Shown: positions 9,188 to 18,670 of the stretch, in pieces | Layout: every line of letters starts with the position of its first letter | Position numbering within the stretch: the first letter of the stretch is position 1 | Assembly: GCF_034314165.1 (NCBI RefSeq) | Contig: NZ_JAVIWK010000001.1 | Location: 6,029,001 to 6,093,000, forward strand | DNA length: 64,000 bases | DNA from: Pseudomonas sp. Bout1 | GTDB lineage: Bacteria; Pseudomonadota; Gammaproteobacteria; Pseudomonadales; Pseudomonadaceae | Direction: 5' to 3' | Notes under the pieces: generated by a model | What the model was told of the DNA's origin: nothing | What the model saw: only the letters and a program-made list of their open reading frames with translations | Database searches by the model: none | Translations under genes and position numbers: made by a program

Positions 9188-11482
9188 ATGTCGCGCACTT
9201 CGATAAAAACACCCGCCAGTTCACCGCGTTTGCTGGCTTCGGCCATTGGCGTTGCCATCAGTGCCAGCGCTGCCGCCCAAATGACGCAAGCAGCCGAAGA
9301 AACCGGGCAGAAAGGCGAGCGCAACAGCATTTCCCTGGGGGCCACCAGCATCACCGGCCAGGAACAGGACGGCACGTCCTACCAGGTCGAAAAAGCCTCT
9401 TCGCAAAAATACACCGCGCCGCTGGTAGACACCCCGCGCTCGGTCACCGTGGTGCCACAGCAAGTCCTCAAGGACACCGCCGCCACCTCGTTGCAGGATG
9501 CCTTGCGCACCGTGCCGGGGATTACCTTCGGCGCCGGTGAAGGCGGCAACCCACAGGGCGACCGTCCGTTCATTCGCGGTTTTGACGCTCAGGGCGACAC
9601 CTACCTCGACGGCGTGCGCGACACCGGCGGCCAGAGCCGCGAGATCTTCGACATCGAGTCGATCGAAGTCAGCAAAGGCCCCAACTCGTCCTTTGGCGGG
9701 CGTGGTTCGGCCGGCGGCAGCCTCAACCTGGTGAGCAAGACGCCACAGGCGCGGGACTTCACCAACGGTGGCTTCACCTACGGCTCCGACCAGACGCGCC
9801 GCTATGTGCTCGACGTCAACCGGCAGTTCCTCGACAGCGCGGCGTTTCGCCTGAACCTGATGAGCCACGAACAGAACGTCGCCGGGCGTGATGCTGTCAA
9901 CTACGACCGTTGGGGGGTGGCGCCGTCGCTGACCTTCGGCCTCGGCACCCCGACCCGGGTCAACCTCAGCTACTACCACATGGAAAGCAACGACCTGCCG
10001 GATTCGGGCATTCCGTATGGGTACAGTAACAGCGGCGCAAAAGCTGCCCACGTGCACGACAAGCCTACCGACGGTGGCGACAGCAACAACTTCTACGGTC
10101 TCAAGGATCGCGACTTCCGCAAGACCCGCGCCGATATCAGTACGTTCTCCATCGAACACGATCTGAACGACAACATGACGCTGAAAAATACCCTGCGCCA
10201 TGGCAACACCGGCCAGGACTACATCGTCACTCAACCCGACGACAGCCAGCACAACGTGAACCAGTTCGGCACCGTATGGCGCCGCGCGAACACTCGCGTG
10301 TCCACCACCGAGACCACCACCAACCAGACCGATCTGTTTGGCAGCTTCCAGGCGCTGGGCTTCAAGAACACTTACTCCACCGGGCTTGAGTTCACCGGCG
10401 AAGAAACCCGCTACAGCGGCTACACCGTCAGCCCGAACAGCAACCCCGGTTGCCCGGTGCCCGGCAAAGGCGGCCAGTGCACCTCACTGGGCAGCCCGAA
10501 CCCGGACGATGCCTGGACCGGCAGCATTGCGCGCAACTACAACGGCACCAATACCAAGGCCACCAGCCGCGCCGCCTACGTGTTCGACACCATCGAGCTG
10601 GACCCGAAATGGTTGCTGAACGTTGGCCTGCGCTACGACACCTTCGACACCGTGGCCAATACCAACGCGGTGCCGACCGCTACCGTCCCGGCCCGCAGCA
10701 AAATCAAGAACGACAGCCAGTTCTTCAACTGGCAAGCCGGCCTGGTCTGGAAGCCCGTTGAAAACGGCAGCATCTATGCCTCCTACGCCACTTCGGCCTC
10801 GCCTGCCGGCGGCCTGGTGGGTGAAGGCGCCGACGGCAACCCGCTGTCTGCCGGTGCCGCAACCAGCGACCTGAAACCCGAAGAAACCGTCAACTACGAG
10901 CTGGGCACCAAGTGGGACATGTTCCACGATCGCCTGTCCCTGACCGCCGCGGTGTTCCGCACCGAGAAGAAAAACACACGTATCCTGGTCGACGCGCTGA
11001 CCTATGAAAACGGCGGCGAATCCCGCGTTGATGGTCTGGAGTTGTCCGCCAGCGGCAAGCTCACCGATCAATGGCAAGTGTTCGCCGGCTACAGCTACCT
11101 GAAAAGCGAACTGGTGGACCCAGGCTTGAACGGCCGTAACGGCGTCGTCAGTGCCGGCTCCAACAAAGGCAACCAGATGCCCAACACGCCGAAGAACACC
11201 TTCAGCCTGTGGACAACCTATGACGTGACACCGAAGCTCACCATCGGCGGCGGCGCGTTCTATGTCGACGAGGTCTACGGCGATGCGGGCAACACCGTTT
11301 ACGTGCCGTCCTACACCCGCTACGACGCCATGGCCAGCTACAAGCTGACCAAGAACGTCGACCTGCAGTTGAACGTGCAAAACCTCACCGACAAGACCTA
11401 CTACGACAAGGCCTACGCGGCCCACTTCGCCAACCAGGCGGCAGGTCGCACAGCCATGTTGACCACCAGCTTCCATTTCTAA
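9188..11482 (+). CDS. piuA: TonB-dependent siderophore receptor PiuA
   Basis: Outer-membrane ferric-siderophore (catecholate-type) receptor, 764 residues. It has a signal peptide (about residues 1-34, ending in an alanine-rich stretch), a plug domain from about residue 65 to 190 (DTPRSVTVVPQQVL, then IRGF and GRGSAGGSLNLVSK), and a beta barrel ending in SFHF with terminal phenylalanine. I chose ATG 9188, preceded by AAAGGA at 9175-9180; an in-frame start at 9137 would bury the signal peptide. In P. aeruginosa PiuA also takes up siderophore-drug conjugates. A strong terminator follows. Confidence 0.95.
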   Translation: MSRTSIKTPASSPRLLASAIGVAISASAAAQMTQAAEETGQKGERNSISLGATSITGQEQDGTSYQVEKASSQKYTAPLVDTPRSVTVVPQQVLKDTAATSLQDALRTVPGITFGAGEGGNPQGDRPFIRGFDAQGDTYLDGVRDTGGQSREIFDIESIEVSKGPNSSFGGRGSAGGSLNLVSKTPQARDFTNGGFTYGSDQTRRYVLDVNRQFLDSAAFRLNLMSHEQNVAGRDAVNYDRWGVAPSLTFGLGTPTRVNLSYYHMESNDLPDSGIPYGYSNSGAKAAHVHDKPTDGGDSNNFYGLKDRDFRKTRADISTFSIEHDLNDNMTLKNTLRHGNTGQDYIVTQPDDSQHNVNQFGTVWRRANTRVSTTETTTNQTDLFGSFQALGFKNTYSTGLEFTGEETRYSGYTVSPNSNPGCPVPGKGGQCTSLGSPNPDDAWTGSIARNYNGTNTKATSRAAYVFDTIELDPKWLLNVGLRYDTFDTVANTNAVPTATVPARSKIKNDSQFFNWQAGLVWKPVENGSIYASYATSASPAGGLVGEGADGNPLSAGAATSDLKPEETVNYELGTKWDMFHDRLSLTAAVFRTEKKNTRILVDALTYENGGESRVDGLELSASGKLTDQWQVFAGYSYLKSELVDPGLNGRNGVVSAGSNKGNQMPNTPKNTFSLWTTYDVTPKLTIGGGAFYVDEVYGDAGNTVYVPSYTRYDAMASYKLTKNVDLQLNVQNLTDKTYYDKAYAAHFANQAAGRTAMLTTSFHF

Positions 11483-11506
11483 ACCGATACAAAGTCCCGC
11501 CCAAAA

Positions 11507-11534
11507 CCCCACGCATCGGATGCGTGGGGTTTTT
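11507..11534 (+). terminator. Intrinsic terminator after piuA
   Basis: CCCCACGCAT (11507-11516) and ATGCGTGGGG (11520-11529) form a perfect 10-bp stem with a 3-nt loop, followed by TTTTT. It separates piuA from piuB, which therefore needs its own promoter in the 65 nt that follow. Confidence 0.9.
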
Positions 11535-11599
11535 GCGTGTAAAAAAGAATCTTTCTCGACTACTCGCGGCATAATGCGCGCCGTGAGCCACCTAACCTG

Positions 11600-14143
11600 A
11601 TGACGAGGCCGTACGACGTGTTGAAGAAAACCCTGTTCCAGTTGCATTGGTTCTTCGGCATTACCGCCGGGCTGGTGTTGGCCTTGATGGGGATCACCGG
11701 CGCGACGGTGTCGTTCCAGGATGAAATCATCGAGGCACTGAACCCGACGGTGTTGACGGTACAAAAGCGCCCGGCCGGTGTCCTGCCGCCCGCTGAACTG
11801 GTGCGCCTGTTGGAAGCCCGGGAAGGCAAAGTCGTGTCGATGCTTACGGTGCAACCCGACAGCACCGACGCCGCCAAGGTCTGGTTCACCCCGCCGCCCG
11901 GTGAACGTCGCGGCCAGATGCGTTACTTCGACCCCTACACCGGCGATTACCTGGGCGACGCCGTCGGCCAGGACTTCTTCGGCTTCGTGCTGCAACTGCA
12001 CCGCTTCCTGGCCATCGGTGACACCGGCCGGCAAATCACCGGCGCCTGCACCTTGATCCTGGTGTTCTTCTGCCTCTCGGGCCTGTACCTGCGCTGGCCG
12101 CGCCAGGTGGCAAGCTGGCGCGCGTGGTTGGCCGTGGACTGGCGCAAAAAAGGCCGCAGTTTCAACTGGGACCTGCACTCGGTGTTCGGCACCTGGTGCC
12201 TGCTGTTCTATCTATTGTCGGCGCTGACCGGGCTGTTCTGGTCCTACGAATGGTACAGCGACGGCATGACCAAACTGCTGTCCGACGCCCCGCAAAACGA
12301 ACGCGTGCGCAAGCGCGGCCCGGCGCCGGAAGGTCCTATGCCGGTGGCCAACTACGACGCGATCTGGAGCAGCATCTACAGCAACGCCGGGCCCGGTTTG
12401 AGCGGCTACAACATCCGTATGCCGGCGGTCGCCGGGCAACCCGCGACTGTCTACTACTTGCTGAAAACATCGCCGCATAACCGCGCGCTGAATCAGATCA
12501 ACCTCGACCCGGCCACCGGCGAGGTCAAGTCCCACGACACCTACGCCGGCAAGAGCTTCAAGGCGCAGATCCTGACCAGCATCTACGCGTTGCACACCGG
12601 CAGCTACTTCGGCCTGGCGGGCCGGGTCATCCTGACCTTCAGCGCGTTGCTTATGCCGCTGTTCTTTATCACCGGCTGGCTGCTGTACCTGGACCGTCGG
12701 CGTAAAAAACGCCAGGTACGCGACGCGCGCAAAGGCCTGGCCGACAACCCCGACGACGCGTCGGCCTGGCTGATCGGTTTTGCCAGCCAAAGCGGCTTTG
12801 CCGAGCAACTGGCCTGGCAGACCGCCGGGCAATTGCAGGCCGCCGGCCTGCCGGTAAACGTGCGGTCGCTAGCCAGCGTCAGCCAAGAGGATTTGCGCCA
12901 ATCAAGCCATGCGCTGTTCGTGGTCAGCACCTTCGGCGATGGCGAAGCGCCGGACAGCGCCCGGGGTTTCGAGCGCAGCGTGCTTGGCCAGGATCTGTCC
13001 CTCAAGGGCCTGAACTACTCGGTGTTGGCCCTGGGTGATCGCCAGTACCAACATTTCTGCGGCTTCGCCCGGCGTTTGCATTTCTGGCTGACCAACCAGG
13101 GCGGCAACCCGCTGTTCGCCCCGGTGGAAGTCGACAGCGGCGACACCGACGCCTTGCTGCACTGGCAACAACAACTGGGCCAACTGACCGGCCATGCACC
13201 CGCTGCCGCATGGGCCAGCGCAGCCTATGAAAACTGGACCCTGAAGCAACGCGCCCTGCTCAACCCGGACAGCAGTGGCTCCGGCGTCTATTTGCTCGGG
13301 CTCACCCCGCCTGCGCCCACGGATTGGCTGGCCGGCGACCTGGTGGAAGTGCTGCCGCGCCATTGCCCGTGGGCCATCGAACATTTCCTTGAAGGCCTGG
13401 GACTGGCTGGCAGCGAAGCCGTCGTCATCGATGGCCTGGCGCACACCCTCGATCAAGCCTTGGCCAGTCGCCAACTGCCGGACAATCGCGCGCACCTGGT
13501 GGGCCTGCATGCCCAGGCGTTGGTCAATGCGCTGGTGCCGTTGAGCATGCGCGAATACTCCATCGCCTCGATTGCCAGCGATGGTGTGCTGGAGCTGATC
13601 GTGCGCCAGGAACGTCACCCGGATGGCAGCGTAGGCGTAGGTTCCGGCTGGCTGACCGAGCATGCCCCGTTGGGTTCGACCGTCAGCCTGCGCCTGCGGC
13701 GCAACAGTGGTTTCCATCTGCCGAGCGAACCGGTGCCGATGATTCTGCTGGGCAACGGCACTGGTCTTGCCGGGTTGCGCAGTTTGCTCAAGGCGCGCAT
13801 CGCCGACGGCCAACAGCGTAACTGGCTGCTGTTCGGTGAGCGCAATATCGCCCACGACTATCACTGCCAGGACGAGCTGCAAGGCTGGTTGGCCAGCGGT
13901 GATCTTGCGCTGTTGGACCTGGCGTTTTCGCGGGACCAGGCCGAGAAAATCTACGTTCAGGATCGCCTGCGCGAGTCAGCTGATGTGCTGCGTAAGTGGG
14001 TGGCGGATGGTGCGGCGATTTATGTTTGCGGCAGTTTGCAGGGGATGGCGACGGGCGTGGATCAGGTGCTGCACGATGTGTTGGGCAGCGCGGCGGTCGA
14101 GCGGTTGATTGAGCAGGGCCGCTATCGCCGGGACGTTTACTGA
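11600..14143 (+). CDS. piuB: PiuB: PepSY-type membrane domain fused to a flavodoxin/ferredoxin-reductase module
   Basis: 847-residue fusion. Residues 1-375 are a PepSY-associated membrane region with four or so hydrophobic segments ([20 protein letters not shown] near the start, a last one near 335-365). A flavodoxin-like domain starts near residue 389 ([19 protein letters not shown]). The rest is a CysJ/ferredoxin-NADP reductase module with RxYS motif REYSIAS near 651, nucleotide motif GNGTGLAG near 715 and [10 protein letters not shown] near 808. It probably moves electrons from NADPH across the membrane to ferric siderophores. ATG 11600 is used; GTG 11618 or TTG 11621 with GAGG upstream are alternatives. 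Confidence 0.9.
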   Translation: MTRPYDVLKKTLFQLHWFFGITAGLVLALMGITGATVSFQDEIIEALNPTVLTVQKRPAGVLPPAELVRLLEAREGKVVSMLTVQPDSTDAAKVWFTPPPGERRGQMRYFDPYTGDYLGDAVGQDFFGFVLQLHRFLAIGDTGRQITGACTLILVFFCLSGLYLRWPRQVASWRAWLAVDWRKKGRSFNWDLHSVFGTWCLLFYLLSALTGLFWSYEWYSDGMTKLLSDAPQNERVRKRGPAPEGPMPVANYDAIWSSIYSNAGPGLSGYNIRMPAVAGQPATVYYLLKTSPHNRALNQINLDPATGEVKSHDTYAGKSFKAQILTSIYALHTGSYFGLAGRVILTFSALLMPLFFITGWLLYLDRRRKKRQVRDARKGLADNPDDASAWLIGFASQSGFAEQLAWQTAGQLQAAGLPVNVRSLASVSQEDLRQSSHALFVVSTFGDGEAPDSARGFERSVLGQDLSLKGLNYSVLALGDRQYQHFCGFARRLHFWLTNQGGNPLFAPVEVDSGDTDALLHWQQQLGQLTGHAPAAAWASAAYENWTLKQRALLNPDSSGSGVYLLGLTPPAPTDWLAGDLVEVLPRHCPWAIEHFLEGLGLAGSEAVVIDGLAHTLDQALASRQLPDNRAHLVGLHAQALVNALVPLSMREYSIASIASDGVLELIVRQERHPDGSVGVGSGWLTEHAPLGSTVSLRLRRNSGFHLPSEPVPMILLGNGTGLAGLRSLLKARIADGQQRNWLLFGERNIAHDYHCQDELQGWLASGDLALLDLAFSRDQAEKIYVQDRLRESADVLRKWVADGAAIYVCGSLQGMATGVDQVLHDVLGSAAVERLIEQGRYRRDVY

Positions 14144-14166
14144 TGCCCCCAGGCTATAAAAAACAA

Positions 14167-14257
14167 CTGTAGGAGCCGGCTTGCCGACGATAGCGGTGGA
14201 TCAGTTGATAAATCATTGACTGATACCGCGCTATCGCCGGCAAGCCAGCTCCTACAG
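14167..14257. repeat. REP-type inverted repeat pair (degenerate family A)
   Basis: Arms of 29 bp at 14167-14195 and 14229-14257 are inverted copies with two mismatches. The core GTAGGAGCCGGCTTGCC is a variant of the repeats at 5233, 15909 and 46758. It lies between the convergent genes piuB and phoD. Confidence 0.8.
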
Positions 14258-14276
14258 GTTTTGATCACCGCCTGAG

Positions 14277-15818
14277 TCAACTGGGCTGCAGTTTTTGTTC
14301 GAACACTGAAACCCCGTCCAGGTCCCGCAAAATCACGGTCAACTCCGCCGTCTGCCCGTCAATCTGTACCTCGCCAAAAAACTGGAACCCGGCAAACGGT
14401 GAGCTGTTCTGCACCGTCGGTGCCTTTTCGAACACCACCTGGGGACCAAAGGTCTTATCCAGCGGGTTAGGCCCGAAACTCCCGGCATTCAGCGGCCCGG
14501 CGACAAACTCCCAGAACGGTTCAAAATCCTGGAACGCCGCCCGGTCCGGATGATAGTGATGGGCCGCGCAGTAATGCACATCCGCTGTCAGCCACACGTG
14601 ATTACGCACCTGCTGTGCCCGCAGGAACGCGAGCAATTCGGCGATTTCCAACTCGCGTCCCTGGGCCGGGCCCGGGTCTCCGTTGGCGATCGCTTCCCAG
14701 CGCGGCACGCCGGGGCTGACTTCACCGTCGGGCACGCCGAGGCCAATGGGCATGTCGGCGGCGACGACTTTCCACTGCGCCTGGGAAGCCTTCAGTTCGC
14801 GCTTGAGCCAGTCCAGTTGCTCACGCCCAAGAAACGGTTTTTCGCCGCCAAGGTTGTCATCGTTCGGCCCGCGATAACTGCGCATGTCCAGCACAAACAC
14901 ATCCAGCAGCGGGCCGTAGTTAAGCTTGCGGTAGATGCGCCCGCCCTGGTCGGCGCTTTGCCGGCGCATCGGCGAGTACTCCAGCCAGGCCTGGCGCGCA
15001 CGGCCTACCAGGGTGTTGATGTCGCGGGTCGTGTAGCGCTCATCCAGTTGCTTGCTCGGCGACCAGTTGTTGATCACCTCGTGGTCGTCCCACTGCCAGA
15101 TCTGCGGCACTTCGGCGTTGAAGCGGCGCACGTTTTCGTCCATCAGGTTGTAGCGGTAGTTGCCGCGATATTCATTCAGGGTTTCGGCGACTTTGCTTTT
15201 GGCTTCGGTGGTGACATTGCGCCAGATGCGCCCGTCTTCGGTGGGCAATTGCGCGGGCACCGGGCCGTCGGCGTAGATGGTGTCGCCGCTGTGGATAAAG
15301 AAGTCCGGCAGGCGCAGGCGCATCGCTTCGTAGATGCGCATGCCGCCGATGTCGGGGTTGATGCCAAAGCCCTGGCCGACGGTGTCGCCGCTCCACACGA
15401 AGCGAATATCGCGACGTTGTTGCGGCGCGCTGCGCAGGTGGCCGAACCAGGGTTCGCTGGCCACGCCGGTCTGGGCGTCTTCGAAGTGCACACGATAGAA
15501 AATCGCCTGGTCGGCAGGCAGGCCGGTGAGTTCTACACGGGCGGTGAAGTCGGTGCGGCTGTCGGCCAGGGGCGAGACGAATTTGCGCGGGTTGCTGAAC
15601 ACGCTGCGGGTGTCCCACTCCACCACCATCCGCGCCGGGCGATCGCTGCGGCTCCAGATCATCGCGCGGTCGCCCAGCAGGTCGCCGGACTGCACGCCGT
15701 CGGTGAGTTGCGGGCGGTCTTTAACCGAGGCGATCACCGCCGGCGCGAGGCCCGGCAGCAACAGGCCGGCGCCGACGGCTTGCATCACGCGGCGGCGGCC
15801 GAGGTTGAAATGGCTCAT
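14277..15818 (-). CDS. phoD: Alkaline phosphatase D, Tat-exported
   Basis: Secreted phosphodiesterase/phosphomonoesterase of the PhoD family, 513 residues. The N-terminus has a twin-arginine signal (GRRRVMQ, then hydrophobic AVGAGLLLPGLAPAVIA). An N-terminal Ig-like PhoD_N domain (GVQSGD, WSR motifs) precedes the metallophosphoesterase core with VWSGDT, HSGDTIYADG, WDDHE and the late TADVHY. PhoD enzymes bind Fe3+ and Ca2+ and act in phosphate scavenging. No Pho box was identified. It stands alone, flanked by REP elements on both sides. Confidence 0.93.
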   Translation of the reverse strand: MSHFNLGRRRVMQAVGAGLLLPGLAPAVIASVKDRPQLTDGVQSGDLLGDRAMIWSRSDRPARMVVEWDTRSVFSNPRKFVSPLADSRTDFTARVELTGLPADQAIFYRVHFEDAQTGVASEPWFGHLRSAPQQRRDIRFVWSGDTVGQGFGINPDIGGMRIYEAMRLRLPDFFIHSGDTIYADGPVPAQLPTEDGRIWRNVTTEAKSKVAETLNEYRGNYRYNLMDENVRRFNAEVPQIWQWDDHEVINNWSPSKQLDERYTTRDINTLVGRARQAWLEYSPMRRQSADQGGRIYRKLNYGPLLDVFVLDMRSYRGPNDDNLGGEKPFLGREQLDWLKRELKASQAQWKVVAADMPIGLGVPDGEVSPGVPRWEAIANGDPGPAQGRELEIAELLAFLRAQQVRNHVWLTADVHYCAAHHYHPDRAAFQDFEPFWEFVAGPLNAGSFGPNPLDKTFGPQVVFEKAPTVQNSSPFAGFQFFGEVQIDGQTAELTVILRDLDGVSVFEQKLQPS

Positions 15819-15908
15819 GCAGATTCCCTCTTGAGCAGCAAAAGGGAAACTTAAACACGCCGGGATGAACGGGTTATGACACCGGCCTTATTGCTCACGG
15901 AGGTCAAA

Positions 15909-15995
15909 TGTGGGAGCTGGCTTGCCTGCGATAGCCTCAACTCGGTTGCGCTGATACACCGAGGTGCCTGCATCGCAGGCTAGCCAGCTCCTACA
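15909..15995. repeat. REP-type inverted repeat pair (family A)
   Basis: Arms 15909-15932 and 15972-15995, with two mismatches between arms, carry the same GGGAGCTGGCTTGCCTGCGA core as the copy at 5233. The repeat lies between phoD and the end of the fructose operon. Confidence 0.85.
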
Positions 15996-16004
15996 TGAAC
16001 CGCG

Positions 16005-17717
16005 TTAGGCCTGGGCGGGTGCGACAGAGAGCTCCACCGCCTCCGGGCGCTTGAGGAATGCATACACCACAGCGGTCAACAAACTCCCCGCCACAATCGC
16101 AAACAGATACAACAGCGCATGGTTGATCGCATTCGGGATCAGCATCACAAACAACCCGCCATGGGGCGCCATCAGCTTGCAGCCGAAATACATCGACAGC
16201 GCGCCGGTCAACGCGCCGCCGGCGATGCTTGCCGGGATCACCCGCAGCGGGTCCTTGGCGGCAAACGGAATCGCGCCTTCGGAGATAAAGCACATACCGA
16301 GGATAAGCGCCGCCTTGCCGGCTTCGCGCTCGGTCTGGGCGAACTTGCGCCGCGCCAGGAAAGTGGCGATGCCCATGCCAATCGGCGGCACCATCCCGGC
16401 GGCCATGGTCGCGGCCATCGGTGCGCCACTTTGCGCCGCCAGCAAGCCGACGGAAAACGCGTAGGCCGCCTTGTTGATCGGCCCGCCCAAGTCGACGCAC
16501 ATCATGCCGCCCAGCAAGATGCCCAGCAGCACGGCGTTGGTGGTGCCCATGGTGCTGAGGAAATCCGTGAGGCCGGTGAGCATCTTCGCCACCGGCGGCC
16601 CCACCAGGTAAATCATCGCAAGGCCGGTGAACAGGCTCGCCAGCAACGGGATGATCAGGATCGGCTTGAGGGCTTCCAGGCTCTGTGGCAAACGGATCGC
16701 GCGGCTGATGAACTTGACGCAGTAGCCCGCCAGGAAACCGGCGAAGATCCCGCCGATAAAACCCGCGCCCAGGGTACTGGCCAGCAGGCCGCCGATCATG
16801 CCGGGAGCCAGGCCCGGGCGGTCGGCAATCGAGTAGGCGATGTAGCCGGCCAACAGCGGCACCATCAGCATGAAGGCCTGGTCGCCGACAGTTTTCAGCG
16901 CGGCGGCCAGGGTGCCTTTTTCTTCAAAGGCATGAATGCCGAACACGAACGACAGGGCGATCAGCAGGCCGCCCGCCACCACCATCGGCAGCATGAACGA
17001 CACGCCGGTAAGCAGGTGTTTGTAGACACCGGTTTTTTCCGACTTGGCAGCGGCACCGCTGGCGGCGGATTCCTGCTTGCCTTCGGCCAGGGCTTTATTG
17101 AGGGTCGCCTCCGATTGCTTGAGCGCGATCCCGGTGCCACAACGGTAGATCTTCTTGCCGGCGAACCGCTCGGTGGCGACTTCGATATCTGCCGCCAGCA
17201 GCACCACGTCGGCGTCACGAATCGCCTCCGGGCTCAACGGCGTGCGAGCGCCCACCGAACCCTGGGTTTCCACCTGCAGGTCATACCCCAGGCGCTTGGC
17301 GGTTTGCTGCAACGCTTCGGCGGCCATGAAGGTATGAGCAACACCGGTGGGGCATGCGGTGATCGCAACGATGCGCGGCGTGCTTTTCGCCGGCCCGGTA
17401 TCAGCCAATTGCACCTGCGCCTCTTCGGTGCCGCGACGCAACACCGCGTCAACATCCTGCAACGCCTGGGCCGGCGTGCTGCGGAACACGCGCTTGCCGA
17501 CAAACCGCTGCATGTCCACCGGGGTGCTGCTGACCAGCAACACCCACTCGGCGGCTTCAAGGGTGGCCGCCGACAACTGGCGCTCCGGGTGTTGCACATC
17601 GACCACTTCGACGCTGGTGCTCCAGCCCTGGCGCTGCGCGGCGGCATCCAGCAAACGGGCGCACAGTACGCTGGTGACCATGCCATTCGGGCAGGCAGTA
17701 ACAATGGCTAACTTCAT
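16005..17717 (-). CDS. fruA: Fructose-specific PTS permease, EIIB'BC
   Basis: Inner-membrane enzyme II that imports fructose and phosphorylates it to fructose-1-phosphate. About 570 residues. A degenerate IIB' (ACPNG, C9) is followed by the functional IIB domain with phosphocysteine C122 in ITACPTGVAHT, then a linker near 200-225 and a IIC membrane domain of about 8-10 helices (GGIFAGFLAGY, MVPPIGMGIATFLAR). ATG 17717 is preferred to a TTG two codons upstream because GAGGG sits 8 nt before it. Last gene of fruB-fruK-fruA, 11 nt after fruK. Confidence 0.95.
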   Translation of the reverse strand: MKLAIVTACPNGMVTSVLCARLLDAAAQRQGWSTSVEVVDVQHPERQLSAATLEAAEWVLLVSSTPVDMQRFVGKRVFRSTPAQALQDVDAVLRRGTEEAQVQLADTGPAKSTPRIVAITACPTGVAHTFMAAEALQQTAKRLGYDLQVETQGSVGARTPLSPEAIRDADVVLLAADIEVATERFAGKKIYRCGTGIALKQSEATLNKALAEGKQESAASGAAAKSEKTGVYKHLLTGVSFMLPMVVAGGLLIALSFVFGIHAFEEKGTLAAALKTVGDQAFMLMVPLLAGYIAYSIADRPGLAPGMIGGLLASTLGAGFIGGIFAGFLAGYCVKFISRAIRLPQSLEALKPILIIPLLASLFTGLAMIYLVGPPVAKMLTGLTDFLSTMGTTNAVLLGILLGGMMCVDLGGPINKAAYAFSVGLLAAQSGAPMAATMAAGMVPPIGMGIATFLARRKFAQTEREAGKAALILGMCFISEGAIPFAAKDPLRVIPASIAGGALTGALSMYFGCKLMAPHGGLFVMLIPNAINHALLYLFAIVAGSLLTAVVYAFLKRPEAVELSVAPAQA

Positions 17718-17728
17718 GACCAACCCTC

Positions 17729-18670
17729 TTATTGTTCTGTCAGCGGGCGCACGTGGACGCCGCTCTGCAAAGACTCAAGCTGTGCGTTGTCGGTGATGCC
17801 AAAGCCGATCTGCGTAACCGCCATCGCGGCAATCGCGGTGGCTCGGCGCAAGGTGGTTTCGGGCACATCGAAAGTCAGCAAACCGTGGAGCATCCCGGCC
17901 AATAGCGAATCCCCGGCACCCACGGTGCTGGCGACGCTGACCTTGGGCGGCGTGGCGTGCAGCGCAGTGCCGGGGCTGAACCAGTTGACGCCATCGGCGC
18001 CGTGGGAAATCACCACGTGTTCGACGCCCTGGTGGTGCAAACGGGCCGCCGCTTGTGCCTGCTGGGCGACAGAGTCTGTCGGGCAGTCCAAGGCATCAGC
18101 CAGCTCTTCGGTGTTGGGCTTGATCAGCCACGGGCCGGCGTTCAGCCCGGCGCGCAAGGCTTCGCCGCTGGTGTCGAGGGCGACTTTCAAGCCGAGGTTT
18201 TTCAGTTGCTGCAGCAAGCCCTGGAACCACTGCGGGGTGATGCCACGTGGCAGGCTGCCGGCCACGACCACGGCGTCATATCCCGGAGCAATCCTTGCCA
18301 GTTGCTCAAGCAAGGCTTGTTGCGCCTGCTCGCTGACCACCGGGCCCGGTGCGTTGACGTCCGTCACCCGCCCGCCCTGCTCGGCGATCTTGATATTGCT
18401 GCGGGTTTCTCCCGGCACGCGAATAAACGCATCGGTAAAACCACGACGGGCAATCAGCATCTCGAATGCCTGGGGATTGTCCTCGCCAAGAAAGCCGCCC
18501 ACGGTCACCTGATGGCCAAGGTCTGCCAGCACCTGGGCAACGTTCACGCCCTTGCCGGCAGCATGGGTGATCATCGCTTCGCTGCGGTTGACCTCACCCG
18601 GTTCCAGGCGCGCCAGACGCACCGTGAGGTCCAACGCCGGGTTCAGCGTCAGGCTTAAAATCCTTGCCAT
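17729..18670 (-). CDS. fruK: 1-phosphofructokinase
   Basis: PfkB-family sugar kinase, 313 residues, converting fructose-1-phosphate to fructose-1,6-bisphosphate. It begins MARILSLTLNPALDLTV with the usual NPALD substrate motif, has GGKGVNVA-like AAGKGVNVAQVL near residue 40, and the C-terminal PfkB signature with catalytic Asp, VGAGDSLLAGMLHGL. It starts immediately after the fruB stop codon, so the genes are tightly coupled. In Pseudomonas this is the main entry route for fructose. Confidence 0.95.
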   Translation of the reverse strand: MARILSLTLNPALDLTVRLARLEPGEVNRSEAMITHAAGKGVNVAQVLADLGHQVTVGGFLGEDNPQAFEMLIARRGFTDAFIRVPGETRSNIKIAEQGGRVTDVNAPGPVVSEQAQQALLEQLARIAPGYDAVVVAGSLPRGITPQWFQGLLQQLKNLGLKVALDTSGEALRAGLNAGPWLIKPNTEELADALDCPTDSVAQQAQAAARLHHQGVEHVVISHGADGVNWFSPGTALHATPPKVSVASTVGAGDSLLAGMLHGLLTFDVPETTLRRATAIAAMAVTQIGFGITDNAQLESLQSGVHVRPLTEQ

